From Aureobasidium sp. EXF-3400 (lineage: Eukaryota > Ascomycota > Dothideomycetes > Dothideales > Saccotheciaceae): DNA of 64,000 nt. How positions within the stretch are numbered: the first letter of the stretch is position 1; each line of letters opens with the position of its first letter. Under the pieces are notes generated by a model. That model ran no database searches. It saw nothing but the letters and a program-made list of their open reading frames with translations, and was not told where the DNA came from. Location: the NCBI GenBank assembly GCA_024195585.1, contig SWBL01000290.1, positions 1 to 64,000 on the forward strand, read 5' to 3'. A program made the position numbers and the translations under genes. Shown in pieces: positions 25,301-32,394 of this stretch.

Positions 25301-26020
25301 TCTCGCAATCGACCAAAGCATGCCTTGTATGGTATCACATCTGGAGGTAATGCCTTCGCAAACAGCATGGCAAGTGGTATTGGCGGTCTTGCCAGACATC
25401 CATTGCAGGGCGCCGAAAAGGAAGGTGCTCTTGGGTTCGTCAAGGGTGTAGGAAAGGGCTTCCTTGGCCTAGCCACCAAACCCGCTATTGGAGCATTCGA
25501 CTTGGCATCTAACATGGCCGAGGGTGTTCGTAACACTACAACAGTATTCGATCAAGAAGGTCTTGACCGCGTGCGTTTGACACGTTTTATTGGACAGGAT
25601 GGCATTGTTCGACCTTACAGTCAACGTGAAGCTTTGGGTCAATTCTGGCTCAAGACGTTGGACAACGGCAAGTACTTCCAGGAAGATTACATTGCACACA
25701 TGGAATTGTCTTCAGGAAGTGGATCACAGGCAACTCAGGCACGTACCAAGACAACAAGCGCCGAAAGTCCACGCATGGTCATGCTCACCTACAATGGCAT
25801 CATGCTGGTGCAGACCAAGAAACTTGTGACAGAGTGGGATGTGCCCCTCAAGGACATCCAAACCATCACCAAGGAGCGCACAGGCATGAGCATTGTGCTC
25901 AAGGGAGGACATAACGGACCGTTCATTCCTGTCGCAGACGAGCAGAGTCGAAACTGGCTGTATCGACAGGTAGCGGTGGCAGTCAACGCGTACAACGACC
26001 GATACAATGCCAAGGGGTAA
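16391..26020 (+). CDS. VPS13: Vacuolar protein sorting-associated protein 13 (bridge-like lipid transfer protein)
   Basis: A single uninterrupted frame of 3209 codons, beginning at a CACC-ATG. The N-terminal chorein domain (about residues 1-115) starts MLEGLVSNLLNRFLG and includes the lipid-entry region. Long RBG/beta-groove repeats fill residues about 120-1900, with acidic and Lys-rich loops between them. The VAB (SHR-BD) adaptor-binding domain starts near 1920 (APYRIRNQTGFDINVWA) and runs to about 2600. The VPS13 C-terminal/ATG2-C-like helices begin near 2910 (GIGIAKGASSFVKKSVFGFSDS), and a PH-like domain ends the protein (about 3125-3205). The family channels phospholipids between membranes at contact sites of ER, mitochondria, vacuole and prospore membranes. 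Length is typical of fungal Vps13. The absence of any intron over 9.6 kb is notable beside the many-intron genes around it. Confidence 0.98.
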   Translation: MLEGLVSNLLNRFLGMYVQNFDPKQLNVGIWSGDVKLRDLELRREALDQLHLPINVVEGHLGSLTLSIPWSNLRGKPVQVKIEDVYLLAAPREDQDYNPEDQDKRDHAVKMEKLDSAELLKERTAEGMSQEEQQKNQSFTASLVTAIVDNLQISVKNVHIRYEDSISDPGHPFAAGLTLQELSAVSTDENWKPTFIQSTSAGSTHKLATLGALAIYWDTDAKLLGSGKGSQTAEEQGIDHTTIIDKFRDMIAKKDDTEFGAHQYILKPVTGRAGLEIDKTGKLDRPKMKARLLFNELGFVIDDDQYRDALMLVDLFHYFIRHQEYRKFQPKSSPKEDPRAWLRFATKSVYDKIHKRNRRWTWAYFKERRDDRIKYIDLFKKKKKEEKLTPEEVTELDQLERKLSYEDLRFWRSLARNQLRKENVGVKKAPQKQTWTSWVWGSKKTEEHPGDETQLTEEQRKELYDAIDFDEKKQIADAVDMPKEAIKLQVDMSLQEGSFTLKRDPHGKATEMLQLVFQGFDTKFLQRTDSMLAEVSLETMKLFDGTTEGNLFPQMLNIKNSIPDDKRVEEVKDDDAAGGDEEDEPPLDPFFALTFENNPLDGHADTDLTAKLKAMEFVYNPKFVVEVANFFKPPERHMESIGALMESASATVEGLRQQTRAGLEYALQEHKTIDAKLDLQAPLIIIPDSVTKKESLCMILDAGYISVRSELIDKDTLNEVQSKQKQQYTDDDYKRLEQLMYDKFLVKLQSTQLLLGPSIEETKKQLDENNTSRHLHVVDRINIDFTVETCIVPKAPGLTKFRIGGHLPVLHASISDSKYKSLMKLIDVAIPKFGTDEDNTKKPSQAVKKQAQRPRQKSIVDTDVIGRPRSKSFQFSAQEHELVMEEETDNEDEEFKDAKQTTKEPTKDINQRNFEFKFKVDKLQGSLYRSDPDGKKQDQLLVDLIAENFDLLFYQRQFDMVAEVSLRTLAVEDHVEENPSPEFKNLISSEDHDANEQQNLFSLKFIKVNPEHPEFMSTYEGIATNLDVSVSTINLLVTRKTLLTLLDFVMVTFTNPGEPQANQSQMIESTEAEESSAQPTGDKIRIKAQLKRIAIILNNDGIRLATLSLTSAEVGIFLMGKTMRVGARLGNLSLLDDVNQGVSEKSSLRQLVSIQGDELADFRYETFDSASEAYPGYDTSIYLRSGSLKVNFVTEPFRKIMEFGVKFGKMQAIMNAARQAAANQANNIQERASRMHFDIRIKTPIVAFPRMVITDSPERDVLTAYLGELYASNEFLPLDDSKDSDTANKLTAGVHNTRLTSTFNYPNDQVEELDLIDKVDLDFRITSADHKPGYKRPDTEIEGSMSNVNLRITEAQLKFILELSRSIPEAFATDPDDEIEEHVKEELPATTVQDAKAVSGDSDNKEEEQPQSPTHLGPEIGADDDTWTKLDLVFKVGTIGLELISSKPTKPVGDLAASSLSKFSLNETHVKLRMVSDGSLESELLVQSFTITDTRTHEKNKFRKIMSLINTDVKQQFMASVSISGGKERNLIALLTIDSPRIILALDYLFAVQHFVNAGLTSDEPLIISDEDESSAGEEDVASMSTSTDLAGAKQAETKSTEDASSMSVSFRVNIVDAQIILIANPAITNSEAIVLGSKQILVSQQHVTAVQVDKLGMFLCRMDKFDTTQLRILDDFSVQTSVDMRSENKQAQLMSIMVEIEPLVLRLSLRDILLAMQIVNKASAMSANDDRELAKEGPSKIDQLKAPSNRPKSGRAPSSAQKPRANTIATKKSHATTAPKAPTEPQGSAMLKREEMKVNLQGIRVVLIGDLHELPMLDWSVKNFAVEVRDWSGAMTADTSIETFFNVYNFSKSAWEPLVEPWSLGFHMAKSLNPDKLAVELYSRKSLEFTMTSSTIALASKSAQFLSNDEDILSKPRGSDAPYRIRNQTGFDINVWAQTENNEEGAAEKLSDGEESPWRFEDPSTTRETLSPEGATGVVGIKLEGSGFDSIERIPVNREGETLYNLKPRKDKVQHRILVDVKLGADNVKYITFRSPLLVENHTQIPIEVGVYSPDEGHLLKIEKVAPGDARSAPVGAAFMHSLVIRPDQGFGYTWSNERLFWKDLLKRPTRTITCQGEQQDSSPPFYFQMQAVYDKNNPISATYPYMRIRLSAPVEIQNLLPFDFKYRIYDKNTKKDWTNFLRKGGVSPVHVVELSHLLLMSVDMQDTPFKQSEFAIINSTGRDDFRREKTLVVKDNQDLTLRLKLHYYNVPDSGGAFKITVYSPYVVLNRTGLGLDIRSKTYFGAAKSAAGQTTFSNSDEARKAVPFMFSYPTDDQKNRALIKVDGSGWSKPVSFEAIGSTTDVTVAAESGRSEMHVGLTVEEGEGKYKLTKVITIAPRFVVRNKLGEDLNIREPGSSDVTTLKPQDLHPLRFLRQSSGQQLCLCFPGVNNNWSSPFNIANVGSVHVKLAKAGERQKLIRVEILMENATIFLHISHETKHWPFSIRNESDVEFIFWQANPNVDEEEDERTSGWKPIRYRLPPRSIMPYAWDYPASKNKNLVLSAKGKERHVKLAEIGNLIPMRLPAAEGTNRQKIIDLNVAADGPTQTLVLSNYKPSKSLYKQKAGSASQSNSTGFEVKDLDDHVTMSAQIRFAGLGISLINRQLKELVYVTLRDIDLSYKDSPLYQTVSSTIKWIQVDNQLYGGIFPLIFYPSVVPKTGKEMEAHPIFKAAITRVKDDSYGVLYIKYFTFLMQQMTIEIDEDFIFAMLDFTKIPGASWSEEKEGQLCDENLDIPEPKQEEGGQDIYFELLHLQPMQFDLSFVRTERINAEDTGSSSSNPFMFAVNVLTMSIGNVNDAPIRYNALMLENARVSVGALIAAVQSHYVQESLRQVHIVLGSADFLGNPVGLFNNISSGVADIFYEPYQGLVMTDRPQDLGIGIAKGASSFVKKSVFGFSDSMAKFTGSISKGLAAASMDKEFQDQRRMSRSRNRPKHALYGITSGGNAFANSMASGIGGLARHPLQGAEKEGALGFVKGVGKGFLGLATKPAIGAFDLASNMAEGVRNTTTVFDQEGLDRVRLTRFIGQDGIVRPYSQREALGQFWLKTLDNGKYFQEDYIAHMELSSGSGSQATQARTKTTSAESPRMVMLTYNGIMLVQTKKLVTEWDVPLKDIQTITKERTGMSIVLKGGHNGPFIPVADEQSRNWLYRQVAVAVNAYNDRYNAKG

Positions 26021-26541
26021 TGAAGGTGTGCTGCTTTGATAGATGTCAGGAGTGGTTTCAGTCTTATTTTCCTTAGCATACCATTAATTTTTCTCACATT
26101 TGACTCGATGATATTCCGCGTAGTGTTGTATGAGTGACAGTCTCGAATCCAGACTGGGCTATCCAGCCCTCAATCGTCCCCACACGGGTGAGCGATACGT
26201 CATCAAAACGTGCATATCCAAGATCTTGCCAGCTCTGTGGTGTCACTTTCTGCTCACCCGCAAGCAAGGAAACATCCCTGCAAGCCGTCTTTCTGGCGGC
26301 AAATCTTCCGCGAATGCTGCATAAGCTATATGCATGATTGCGTAGTGTGAATGAGAAGGGTTCGAACACATGGCAGCTGGGCTACAAACAGCTTTCTCGA
26401 AGCCTTTTGAAAATCCCATTCATTGTTTCAAGCGCATCTCTGTTGATCTTGCCTCGTAATTTACTTTGAAGAGATATCTATTGTGCTAGCTATTTCCCAT
26501 CTTGTTTCGGACCAGATTCACCAAATCACAGCAGAACGAAC
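26021..26541. other. Intergenic region between VPS13 and the DUF1989 gene
   Basis: It holds the VPS13 3' flank and the promoter of the next plus-strand gene. Small frames at 26094-26369 on both strands show no motif. Confidence 0.6.
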
Positions 26542-28605
26542 ATGTCGTCTTCAGACGATCTCCAAACCATCCCTGCACGCCATGGTACAGCCACGTTCGT
26601 GCCCAAGGGTAGTACGATCAAGATTGTAAACACTTCTGGCACTCAAGTTATAGATACTTGGGCATTTGCTTTGCCGACTCCGCCCAAGAAGAAAGGGCCA
26701 CAAGAGGAACCGCAAAACGACAAAGACAAGAGCTATCAAGAGCAGGACGAGAAGGAGAGGTTGAAGCTTGCCGAAGAGGAGGAGAAGAAGCAAGAAGAGG
26801 AGAACAAGAAGAAGGAGCAAGAAGAAAAGGACAAGGCTAGCAAGAAGAAGAGCAACAGGAAGTCGCGAGGAAGTTTGGACTTGCCTTCGCAAGAGGAAGC
26901 CGAGGCTGCTACTTCCCAGCAACAGCAATTGGCTGACGCAGAGTCCAAGCAACAGTCTACCCCGACCAAGAGTGGTTGGACGTCCTACCTTCCTTCTTTG
27001 CGCGGCAGAAAGCAAATCACCGATGGAAACGCCAAAGAAGATAAGAAGGATGAGGGTGCCTCGACAGAAGAGACGGACAAGAAGCAAGACAAGGAGAACT
27101 CGAGGAGATGGGCCAGTTACTTGCCCAAGGGAGCCATTTCTGCTTTTACCGCTCAGGTGAGTGTATGTTTTGCAGTCACTTCGTTGATGACATGATTCAT
27201 TTGATCAGTCGCTAACTCAGACCGATGAACAGCATGCGCGCGATCCCTCAAAGTCGTATGCGGAGCAACTTGCCGACTTTTCTCGAACACCCGTGGGCGC
27301 TGCATCCTTATCAGGTCAGTCTCAAATCTATTCTACTGGGACACTTGCTGACGTGCGAAAGTTCTTACGGGTTCCGGATCCGTTTCTTCTCTCTATGCTG
27401 GCTACAGTGCTTGGAACGCCATGAATGGCGCAACCGCTCAGATGGAATACCTCAGCATGCCGCATACCCGCGCTTCGACCCTTCACATGGTGCCGCGCGT
27501 CAATGATGTCCTCGTCTCCAACTTGAGAGAGCCCATGTTGACTCTCGTCGAAGACACCAGCTCTGGTGTCCACGACACTCTGATCCCTGCTTGCGATCCT
27601 CAACGCTACAAGGCTCTTCAAATTGAGGATTGGGAGCAGCATGGGTCATGTGCTGAGAATCTCGTTCTTGCGCTCAAAGAACTCAACGACCGAGCTGGTC
27701 TCAAGGGACCCAAAGGTGTCGGTGCATCAGTCACCGTCAACTCGGTCCCAGCACCACTCAACCTCTTCATGAACATCCCATGGAAAGGCGACAAGGGTGA
27801 TCTCTCATTCGAACCTCCGACATGCAAGGAGGGCGATTACGTGCGCCTCAGAGCCGAAAGAGATGTCGTGGTTGTCATGTCTGCATGTCCCAACGACGTA
27901 CAACAGATCAACAAGGGCCAATCCAAGGACGGTCACTTCTCGATTGAGAACGCCGATGATTCAGAAGACGAAGAAGGTCCTGCAGAGGTCAAGAAGGTTG
28001 AGCCCAAGGCTGAGAAGAAGAAGCCACGCAAGTTGGGCAAAAAGGACGAAACCGAGCCTGAGGACAAGACGAAGAGCGAGAAGCCAGAGGAACCAAAGAA
28101 GGCAGAGAAAGCACCTCTTCCCGACACTCCCGTAGTTGAGAAGTCAGAAGCTGCTTCATCGCCTGCACCAGGATCTAAGGGCAAACCAAAGGACGACAAG
28201 CCTGAAGAGCAGAAGAAGGCTGAGAAGGTACCCTTACCCGAGACGCCTGCGACTGAGAAATCAGAAGCTGCCTCGCTTCCTGCCCCACCAAAGCAGGTCA
28301 AGGGCAAGCCTAAGAAGCTGGCTGACGAGGCGCAGAAGAAGGCAGAGAACACACCGCTTCCCGAGACGCCTGCAACCGAGAAATCGGAATCTGCTGCCTC
28401 TCCTGCTCCCGCATCGTCTTCTTCTGGCCAGGCTGCACCTAAGCCTAAAGGAAAACCTAAGAAGTTGATCGACTCTACGACTGGCGAGAAGAAGAAGCCT
28501 CGCAAGCTGGAGTCGAGAGGAAAGGGTACTGCTACACCAAAGTCCGGGTCTGCCGCAAGTCAACAAGGTGATGCCACTGCAGGCACCGAGAAGAACGGGA
28601 GTTGA
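26542..28605 (+). CDS. DUF1989 (urea carboxylase-associated-type) protein with charged insertion and repeat tail
   Basis: Three exons, 26542-27156, 27233-27314 and 27362-28605 (introns 76 and 47 nt; the first has a perfect GCTAACT branch), encode 646 residues. The DUF1989 core starts at residue 10 (PARHGTATFVPKGSTIKIVN, then DTWAFALP) and is then interrupted by about 150 residues of Lys/Glu-rich coiled-coil and Ser-rich sequence. It resumes with YLSMPHTRASTL, VSNLREPMLTLVEDTSSGVH, SCAENL, LNLFMNIPW and GDYVRLRAERDVVVVMSACP. The domain occurs in bacterial urea carboxylase-associated proteins, whose exact role is debated. The last 200 residues are a Lys/Pro/Glu-rich tail with a roughly 40-residue unit repeated three times. 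The insertion could mediate scaffolding; function here is unknown. Confidence 0.88.
28087..28450 (+). repeat. Threefold approximately 40-codon coding repeat in the DUF1989 protein
   Basis: Three copies of a unit with the core KKAEK-x-PLP[DE]TP followed by EKSE[AS]A and SPAP/LPAP start near 28087, 28204 and 28327, spaced by 117 and 123 nt, so the frame is kept. The copies differ by a few residues and by linker length (GKPKDDKP, GKPKKLADEA, GKPKKLIDS). The sequence is low in complexity and probably disordered. Confidence 0.8.
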
Positions 28606-28990
28606 ATTACAGAGCAATGCCGAGGGTGAAGTGGTCGTGAAGCTTGACGCAGGTAAGCAGGATGGAGAACAAGATGATGAATTGAACGGAAGAGAAAAGG
28701 AGTCTGTTGGTAACTCGGCTGTTTTCGAACCAGTCGACACCGCGGTTGCTGACGATCCAATATCTCGTGCGAATAGGATTGATAATCGCATCAGGGACAC
28801 AGGACTGCAGACGGTGCGATCACTAGTAAATGGTGGTTTAGCACTATTCGCTCTTGGTGCGCTATCGCCTGTTGGTTTGATTTTGAAACATTTGGATGAC
28901 ATGAAAACAGCAGAAGGGCAAAATGAAGTTGGGTTAAGGGACAATGACAGTGAAGGGGAAGAGAACTTGGAGGATGGTGATGATCTGTAA
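28571..28990 (+). CDS. Small acidic protein or displaced C-terminus overlapping the DUF1989 gene
   Basis: A frame open from ATG 28571 to TAA 28990 (139 residues) overlaps the last 35 nt of the DUF1989 gene in another phase. It reads as an acidic Asp/Glu-rich region, a conserved-looking ISRANRIDNRIRD block, a single hydrophobic segment (VNGGLALFALGALSPVGLIL) and an acidic tail. The composition looks coding rather than random. It may be a separate small gene, or the true C-terminus of the DUF1989 protein reached through a frameshift or an unrecognised intron; I tried donors at 28526, 28542 and 28548 and found no convincing phase-correct GT-AG pair. No family was recognised. Confidence 0.4.
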   Translation: MPLQAPRRTGVELQSNAEGEVVVKLDAGKQDGEQDDELNGREKESVGNSAVFEPVDTAVADDPISRANRIDNRIRDTGLQTVRSLVNGGLALFALGALSPVGLILKHLDDMKTAEGQNEVGLRDNDSEGEENLEDGDDL

Positions 28991-29456
28991 AACTACCTTT
29001 CAGTGTATCAATATCGAGCTATGTTTTCTTTCCACATACAGAACATTGTGTTGCTGTTCCGGTGATGAAGGAAGACGTTCGGGATTCTGGAATGGACATT
29101 TTCCCGATAATCCATAGCAGTGGTGTCCCATACTCAAAATGTGGGTTACTGATTCACTATAAGTGATAGTGATTTGTTTAACATAGTGTCCTCGTGCCAA
29201 ATGTTCATCGCGTGAAAGTTTTGTCTTGTTCATATTCAGAGCAGGGTGGTAGCAGCACAATCAACGACTCGGAGAACCAATCGGGAGATCTCCGTCGGCA
29301 AAATTCTTGGCACAAAACCTCTGCGAAGCAATTGTGAAGGGCAAGCTCTGGGTTGTGCGGGATTCGAAGAACGCGAGAAAGAAAAAAAAGTTATTGTCTC
29401 AGCAACCCGACCTCCAACCAACCACACACATAACCACACACCACACACTACACAAA
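28991..29456. other. Intergenic region upstream of NHP2
   Basis: It holds the 3' flank of the previous gene and the NHP2 promoter. The 60 bases before the NHP2 ATG are a C/A-rich leader (repeated CCACACA-like runs ending in CACAAAATGG), common for highly expressed fungal genes. No further gene is seen. Confidence 0.55.
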
Positions 29457-30215
29457 ATGGCCAAGGACAGGAGCGAAAAGAAGGAGAAGAAGGAGAAGAG
29501 AAAGAGCGTCGACGCAAGCGGTGTCAAGAAGGAGAAGAAGGAGAAGCGCAAGAGCGACGCAACCGCCGTGCTCAACGCCATTGAGGACGCTGCACCTGGC
29601 GCCGTCGCCGTCGACGCCGATGGTGATGTTATCGTTGATGCCGATGTTGTCGCCGATGAGTCGTCTGCTGCCGTCCCCATCGGCGCTCTGGTTCCTTTCG
29701 CCAACCCTCTGTGCGACGAGAAGGCCACTAAGAAGGTCCTAAAGACCGTCAAGAAGGGTGAGTTTTGTGTCTACAGCTTTGCTCGCAGCATTGAGCTTTG
29801 CAGCAGCATTACCAACAAAGAATGATGGCTAACACATCCAACCACAGCCGCAAAGCAAAAGTGCCTCAAGCGTGGTGTCAAAGAAGTCGTCAAGGCCGTC
29901 CGCAAAACCACACCCTCGGACCCTGCCACAGCCCAGGCCTCCGCTCCCGCCATTGTCGTCCTCGCCGCCGACATTAGCCCCATGGACGTCATCAGCCATA
30001 TCCCCGTCCTCTGCGAGGACCACAACATCCCCTACGTCTTCCTTCCATCGCGCGCCGAGCTGGGTGCCGCTGGCAGCACCAAGCGCCCCACTTCTGTCGT
30101 CATGGTCACCCCTACCGCCGGCAAGAAGGGCGAGGAGAAGGATGACGAGTGGGACGAGGCTTACAAGGAGCTCAACAAGTTGGTCGTCAAGCAGGGCCAG
30201 CACGTCAAGGTTTAG
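29457..30215 (+). CDS. NHP2: H/ACA ribonucleoprotein subunit Nhp2
   Basis: Two exons, 29457-29757 and 29848-30215, with a 90-nt intron, encode 222 residues. The N-terminus is a Lys/Glu repeat (KKEKKEKRKS twice), a likely nucleolar signal, followed by an Ala/Asp/Val-rich stretch. The L7Ae/Nhp2 RNA-binding domain runs from about residue 70: LVPFANPLCDEKATKKVLKT, then CLKRGVKEVVKAVRK, VVLAADISPMDVISHIPVLCE and IPYVFLPSRAELGAA, which match the kink-turn-binding fold. Nhp2 binds H/ACA guide RNAs with Cbf5, Nop10 and Gar1 for pseudouridylation of rRNA. After the TAG the same frame remains open for 20 more Lys-rich codons to TGA at 30278, which is unusual and discussed among the findings. Confidence 0.94.
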
Positions 30216-30905
30216 AATGCCGAGACGCGTCTGGTCAAGCACGAGAAGATCAAGGTCAAGAAGGAGCGCTTGAATTGACCTCCCGTCCTTTCCTTTATCT
30301 CGATGGTTTGTCTGATCATCGAGTGTGCCGCTTGGAAGTCCTGTTGTCTTCTGCACCTTTCCCTCCTCTAGGGGCTGTCAGAGACTATAGACTTCCATCG
30401 AGCTGTCGGACGGTGAGAGTGGTTTCTGTCTTCCGCAAAGTCGATGCATGAAAATAGGGGGCAAAGGTTTGTGTTACCGGCGGCGTTTAGAGGTGTTGGG
30501 TTTGTTCCACAAAAGGCATTATTTCACAGTTCCTCGTTTTTCTTGTTATCAAAACAACTGCGAAGTGGGAAGATGTCTATCTGAAGAGTCTGGAAGGATG
30601 ATCTTTCCGGTACATACACTTTCAAACAGATGAATACTATGTACGTTTAAAAAACGAATCCGAAATGAAATCGAAACAAAAAGGTACAAAAATAATTCAT
30701 GAGTGACATGATCATCGGCAAAAGCGATACAGAAAAAGTCCAGCTGTGATATGTATGCTCATCGGCAAGAGGTATCAAAAATCGTAGAGTAGGAAAAGGT
30801 CGCCAGGTAATCCTATTAAGGTCGACCGAAAACATGAAACACTCCATGGTCAAAATGCTCCAAAAAAAAAAAAAAAAAAAACGCCACGAGATGCATCTTC
30901 TCCTA
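30216..30905. other. Convergent 3' region between NHP2 and GGPP synthase
   Basis: Both neighbouring genes end here. It includes the 63-nt open extension behind the NHP2 stop and a T20 run in the GGPP synthase 3' flank. No additional gene is seen. Confidence 0.6.
30862..30881. repeat. A20/T20 homopolymer
   Basis: Twenty consecutive A on the plus strand, 25-44 nt beyond the GGPP synthase stop codon; its transcript would carry a U20 tract just after the stop. Its length is prone to slippage and sequencing error. Confidence 0.95.
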
Positions 30906-32048
30906 CTAAGGTGATGGTGAGGAGGAAGAGATGCTTTCCGGTTCGTCGACTTGCATCTTATCCAGTATCTTTCGGATTGCCTCGCCTTCGTTGCGACCCT
31001 CGTCGAGCTGGTCAACCAGCGTTAGAGCCTTCTTCGCCAGGCCTCGCAATACCCTGCGCGAGTATGAGAAACTGCCCGTCTTCTCCATGTATTTGACGGC
31101 ATATCTTTTTATCTCTTCGTCTTGCGGCTTTTGTTTGAGTATGTTGATGAGAACAAGGTTTTGCGGATCTGAACGAATACTGTGGATTACAGGGAAGGAG
31201 AACTTGCCCTCTGTCAGATCCTCACATAAGCCCTTGTTTTGTGTGTAGATTGTGTCCGAGAGGTTCTTGTAGTCGTCCCGGATTTGATATAGCAGGCCGA
31301 TAGTGTTGCACAGGGGAACGCAGTCGATTGAGACGCTGCTTTCTGCTTGCATGAGTTTAATGGCCAGACGGAATAGGCCGCCAGTCTTGTTGCCGACCAT
31401 CTCGAGGTAGTCGTGTTCGGAAGGGCAGGTCAACGAGTCTCTCCAGAACAGATCCATGCCTTGACCTCTATGTAGGTTGAGCAGCTCATCGTTGTAGATC
31501 TCGATAGCTTGAGGGTTGTTCAGCTTCATAAGCTCGCGCAAGGCGCAAAAGTAGACGTAGTTGGCCGAGTTGATGGTTTGGGCAGTGCCGAAGATGTTGT
31601 GAGCGACGGGTACGCCTCGACGCAGTACAGACGAGTCTTCGACATCATCTATAAGTAGAGAAGCAGTATGCAGCATGCCGACCACTTTTGTGATGATGTC
31701 GAGGCTGGGCTTTGGCACATGCAGCCAGGCGTTGAAGGCACCGATCAGGAGAGAGCGTATGTCCTTGCCAGGATGACCATCCAGGTAATCATATGGAGCC
31801 AGCAGTATACGATCCTTCTCTTGCGGCCACTTTGTTGTGCCTTGGGAAAAAATCAGGTCGTCGCAGATGTTGTGCATAGGGTCTTCTGGCGGCGGAGACA
31901 GCGGCGGGGGATAGATGTGGGTCTGAGGATGCATCTTGGGCGATACGAGAGGGTCGTCGTGCGACTTTAGTCCGTTTGTGTTTGTAGTGTCGCTCGAGTT
32001 GGGTTGTGGTGAATATGGCATTGCGCCGGGAACAGTGTCGAGAGCCAT
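30906..32048 (-). CDS. Geranylgeranyl diphosphate synthase
   Basis: An intronless frame of 380 residues from ATG 32048. The enzyme condenses farnesyl and isopentenyl diphosphate to C20 GGPP for protein prenylation, carotenoids and other diterpenoid products. The first aspartate-rich motif DDVED (134-138) is followed by SSVLRRG. The second is DDYKN (258-262) within [10 protein letters not shown], and [20 protein letters not shown] matches the family's [19 protein letters not shown] block. A Pro-rich N-terminal extension of about 60 residues precedes the core, as in other filamentous fungi, and the Ser/Pro tail is disordered. No terpene cyclase or P450 lies nearby, so this is likely the primary-metabolism enzyme (al-3/ggs1/BTS1 type). 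A three-codon upstream ORF lies just before the start. Confidence 0.96.
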   Translation of the reverse strand: MALDTVPGAMPYSPQPNSSDTTNTNGLKSHDDPLVSPKMHPQTHIYPPPLSPPPEDPMHNICDDLIFSQGTTKWPQEKDRILLAPYDYLDGHPGKDIRSLLIGAFNAWLHVPKPSLDIITKVVGMLHTASLLIDDVEDSSVLRRGVPVAHNIFGTAQTINSANYVYFCALRELMKLNNPQAIEIYNDELLNLHRGQGMDLFWRDSLTCPSEHDYLEMVGNKTGGLFRLAIKLMQAESSVSIDCVPLCNTIGLLYQIRDDYKNLSDTIYTQNKGLCEDLTEGKFSFPVIHSIRSDPQNLVLINILKQKPQDEEIKRYAVKYMEKTGSFSYSRRVLRGLAKKALTLVDQLDEGRNEGEAIRKILDKMQVDEPESISSSSPSP

Positions 32049-32394
32049 GGCGGCGTTCAAGGCATGCGCGTTGTACGGATCGGTATCTCAAAAAGAGAAG
32101 GAGCGAGGACGAGGACGAGGACGAGGAGGGGAGAGCGGGGGAAGTGGTTTCTCGAGGTCATGCAGCAGGCATACGAGTACCTACAGCATCAACATGGATG
32201 GCTAAGCACGAATAATACATAAACGCTCGTCATCAGAGTAGAGTGTGGCACGAGACCGCCCGGCACCCGGCGGAGCATGTGAAAGCCCCGTTGTCACCGA
32301 GCCCGATGTTTCGCTTGTCGGCGTACTCGACCGCTTTGTACCTCTCATAAGCTCTGTCGCCGATAGCGCCCTACCCATCACAAACTCCTCCAAA
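32049..32394. promoter_or_regulatory. Divergent promoter region of GGPP synthase and the Clr5-like gene
   Basis: Only 346 bases separate two opposite start codons, so the promoters probably overlap. Next to the GGPP synthase side lie a minimal upstream ORF (ATG CCT TGA on the minus strand, 32065-32057) and a GAGGAC hexamer repeat (32105-32126), which is a CT-rich tract on the transcribed strand. The frame open toward 32245 on the plus side starts only at GTG. Confidence 0.5.
32105..32126. repeat. GAGGAC hexanucleotide repeat, 3.7 copies
   Basis: Three perfect GAGGAC units plus GAGG. On the GGPP synthase strand it reads as a GTCCTC pyrimidine-rich tract about 60-80 nt upstream of the start codon, likely in the promoter or 5' leader. 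Confidence 0.8.

Noticed and set aside
26350..26375. GGTTCGAACAC string resembling a tRNA T-arm
   Set aside because: No matching A box, acceptor stem or anticodon stem could be drawn at a tRNA distance.
27933..28505. 190-codon antisense ORF in the DUF1989 repeat tail
   Set aside because: It arises from the repetitive Lys/Pro/Glu codons of the sense strand and has no independent features.
31240..32048. A terpenoid biosynthetic cluster around GGPP synthase
   Set aside because: Neighbours are Nhp2, a Clr5-like protein and a Prm10-like transporter; no cyclase, P450 or prenyltransferase is present.
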